Below are positions 7,618-7,812 of a stretch of DNA of 7,812 nucleotides, piece by piece. Position numbers and translations under genes: made by a program. The DNA lies in NCBI GenBank assembly GCA_020343755.1, contig CP070810.1:521007-528818 (forward strand), given 5' to 3'. The notes under the pieces are model-generated. The model searched no databases. It was not told where the DNA came from and saw only the letters and a list, made by a program, of their open reading frames with translations. The stretch is from Dehalococcoidia bacterium (lineage in GTDB: Bacteria; Chloroflexota; Dehalococcoidia; Dehalococcoidales; E44-bin46). Position 1 is the first letter of the stretch, and each line of letters starts with the position of its first letter.

Positions 7618-7812
7618 TAACTCTCCTTTAATACTTTCTTCTTTACCTCAAGCTTAACAGCGTCGTCCTTATAGACCAGCTTTCCCTGGGCTATAGTTGC
7701 CATGGCCTTACCTTTAATCCTATAGCCAGCCCAAGGGGTATTCTTGCCTTTAGAGGCAAAAGCCTTGGTATCAACTATCCACTCCATATCAGGGTCAAAG
7801 ATAGTAACATCG
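7617..7812 (-). CDS. pyrC: Dihydroorotase, C-terminal part (cut by the window edge)
   Basis: The last 64 codons of a minus-strand gene enter from the right edge and stop at TAA (7619-7617). The protein reads DVTIFDPDMEWIVD, then SKGKNTPWAGYRIKGKAMAT (positions about 24 to 43 of the fragment counting from DVT as 8 or so), then IAQGKLVYKDD. The NTPWAG..I.GK...TI..GK.VY pattern is the classic C-terminus of class I dihydroorotase, an amidohydrolase that cyclises N-carbamoyl-aspartate to dihydroorotate. The metal-binding residues lie in the missing N-terminal part. The stop overlaps the carA ATG by one base (TAATG), and the carA ribosome site is inside pyrC. An allantoinase or hydantoinase relative is possible by sequence but not in this operon. 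Confidence 0.9.
   Translation of the reverse strand, partial: DVTIFDPDMEWIVDTKAFASKGKNTPWAGYRIKGKAMATIAQGKLVYKDDAVKLEVKKKVLKES

Overview
This is an ordinary chromosomal housekeeping region from a bacterium. The best guess is a member of the Chloroflexota, probably a Dehalococcoidia-like anaerobe. That guess rests on the look of the proteins, the moderate base composition and a C/G-rich palindromic intergenic element of a kind I associate with such genomes. No 16S or other marker gene is present, so the assignment is tentative.

Layout, left to right. A very AT-rich left edge (52 G/C in the first 180 bases) carries the last 35 codons of an unidentified plus-strand gene. Next on the plus strand come threonine synthase (thrC, 183-1235) and, after a 126-bp gap full of short direct and inverted repeats, GTP cyclohydrolase I (folE, 1362-1928). 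Everything further right is on the minus strand. It starts with a YjbQ/UPF0047 family gene that converges on folE with only 7 bp between stop codons. A 125-bp gap with two GC-rich hairpins follows, and then a pyrimidine biosynthesis operon.

The operon reads right to left as pyrC (only its 3' end is in the window), carA, carB, pyrK. The junctions are tight: pyrC and carA share one base (TAATG), carA and carB overlap by 8 bases, and carB and pyrK are 12 bases apart. CarA and CarB together form carbamoyl phosphate synthetase, which feeds carbamoyl phosphate to pyrimidine and arginine synthesis. PyrC closes the dihydroorotate ring. PyrK is the FAD/2Fe-2S subunit that passes electrons from dihydroorotate dehydrogenase to NAD+. 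Its catalytic partner pyrD does not follow pyrK here and must be encoded outside the window.

All complete genes look intact, with their catalytic residues in place. I see no mobile element, CRISPR array, RNA gene or convincing new system. The parts that the genes do not explain are the two intergenic repeat regions, 1256-1340 and 2392-2467, and the start of pyrK.
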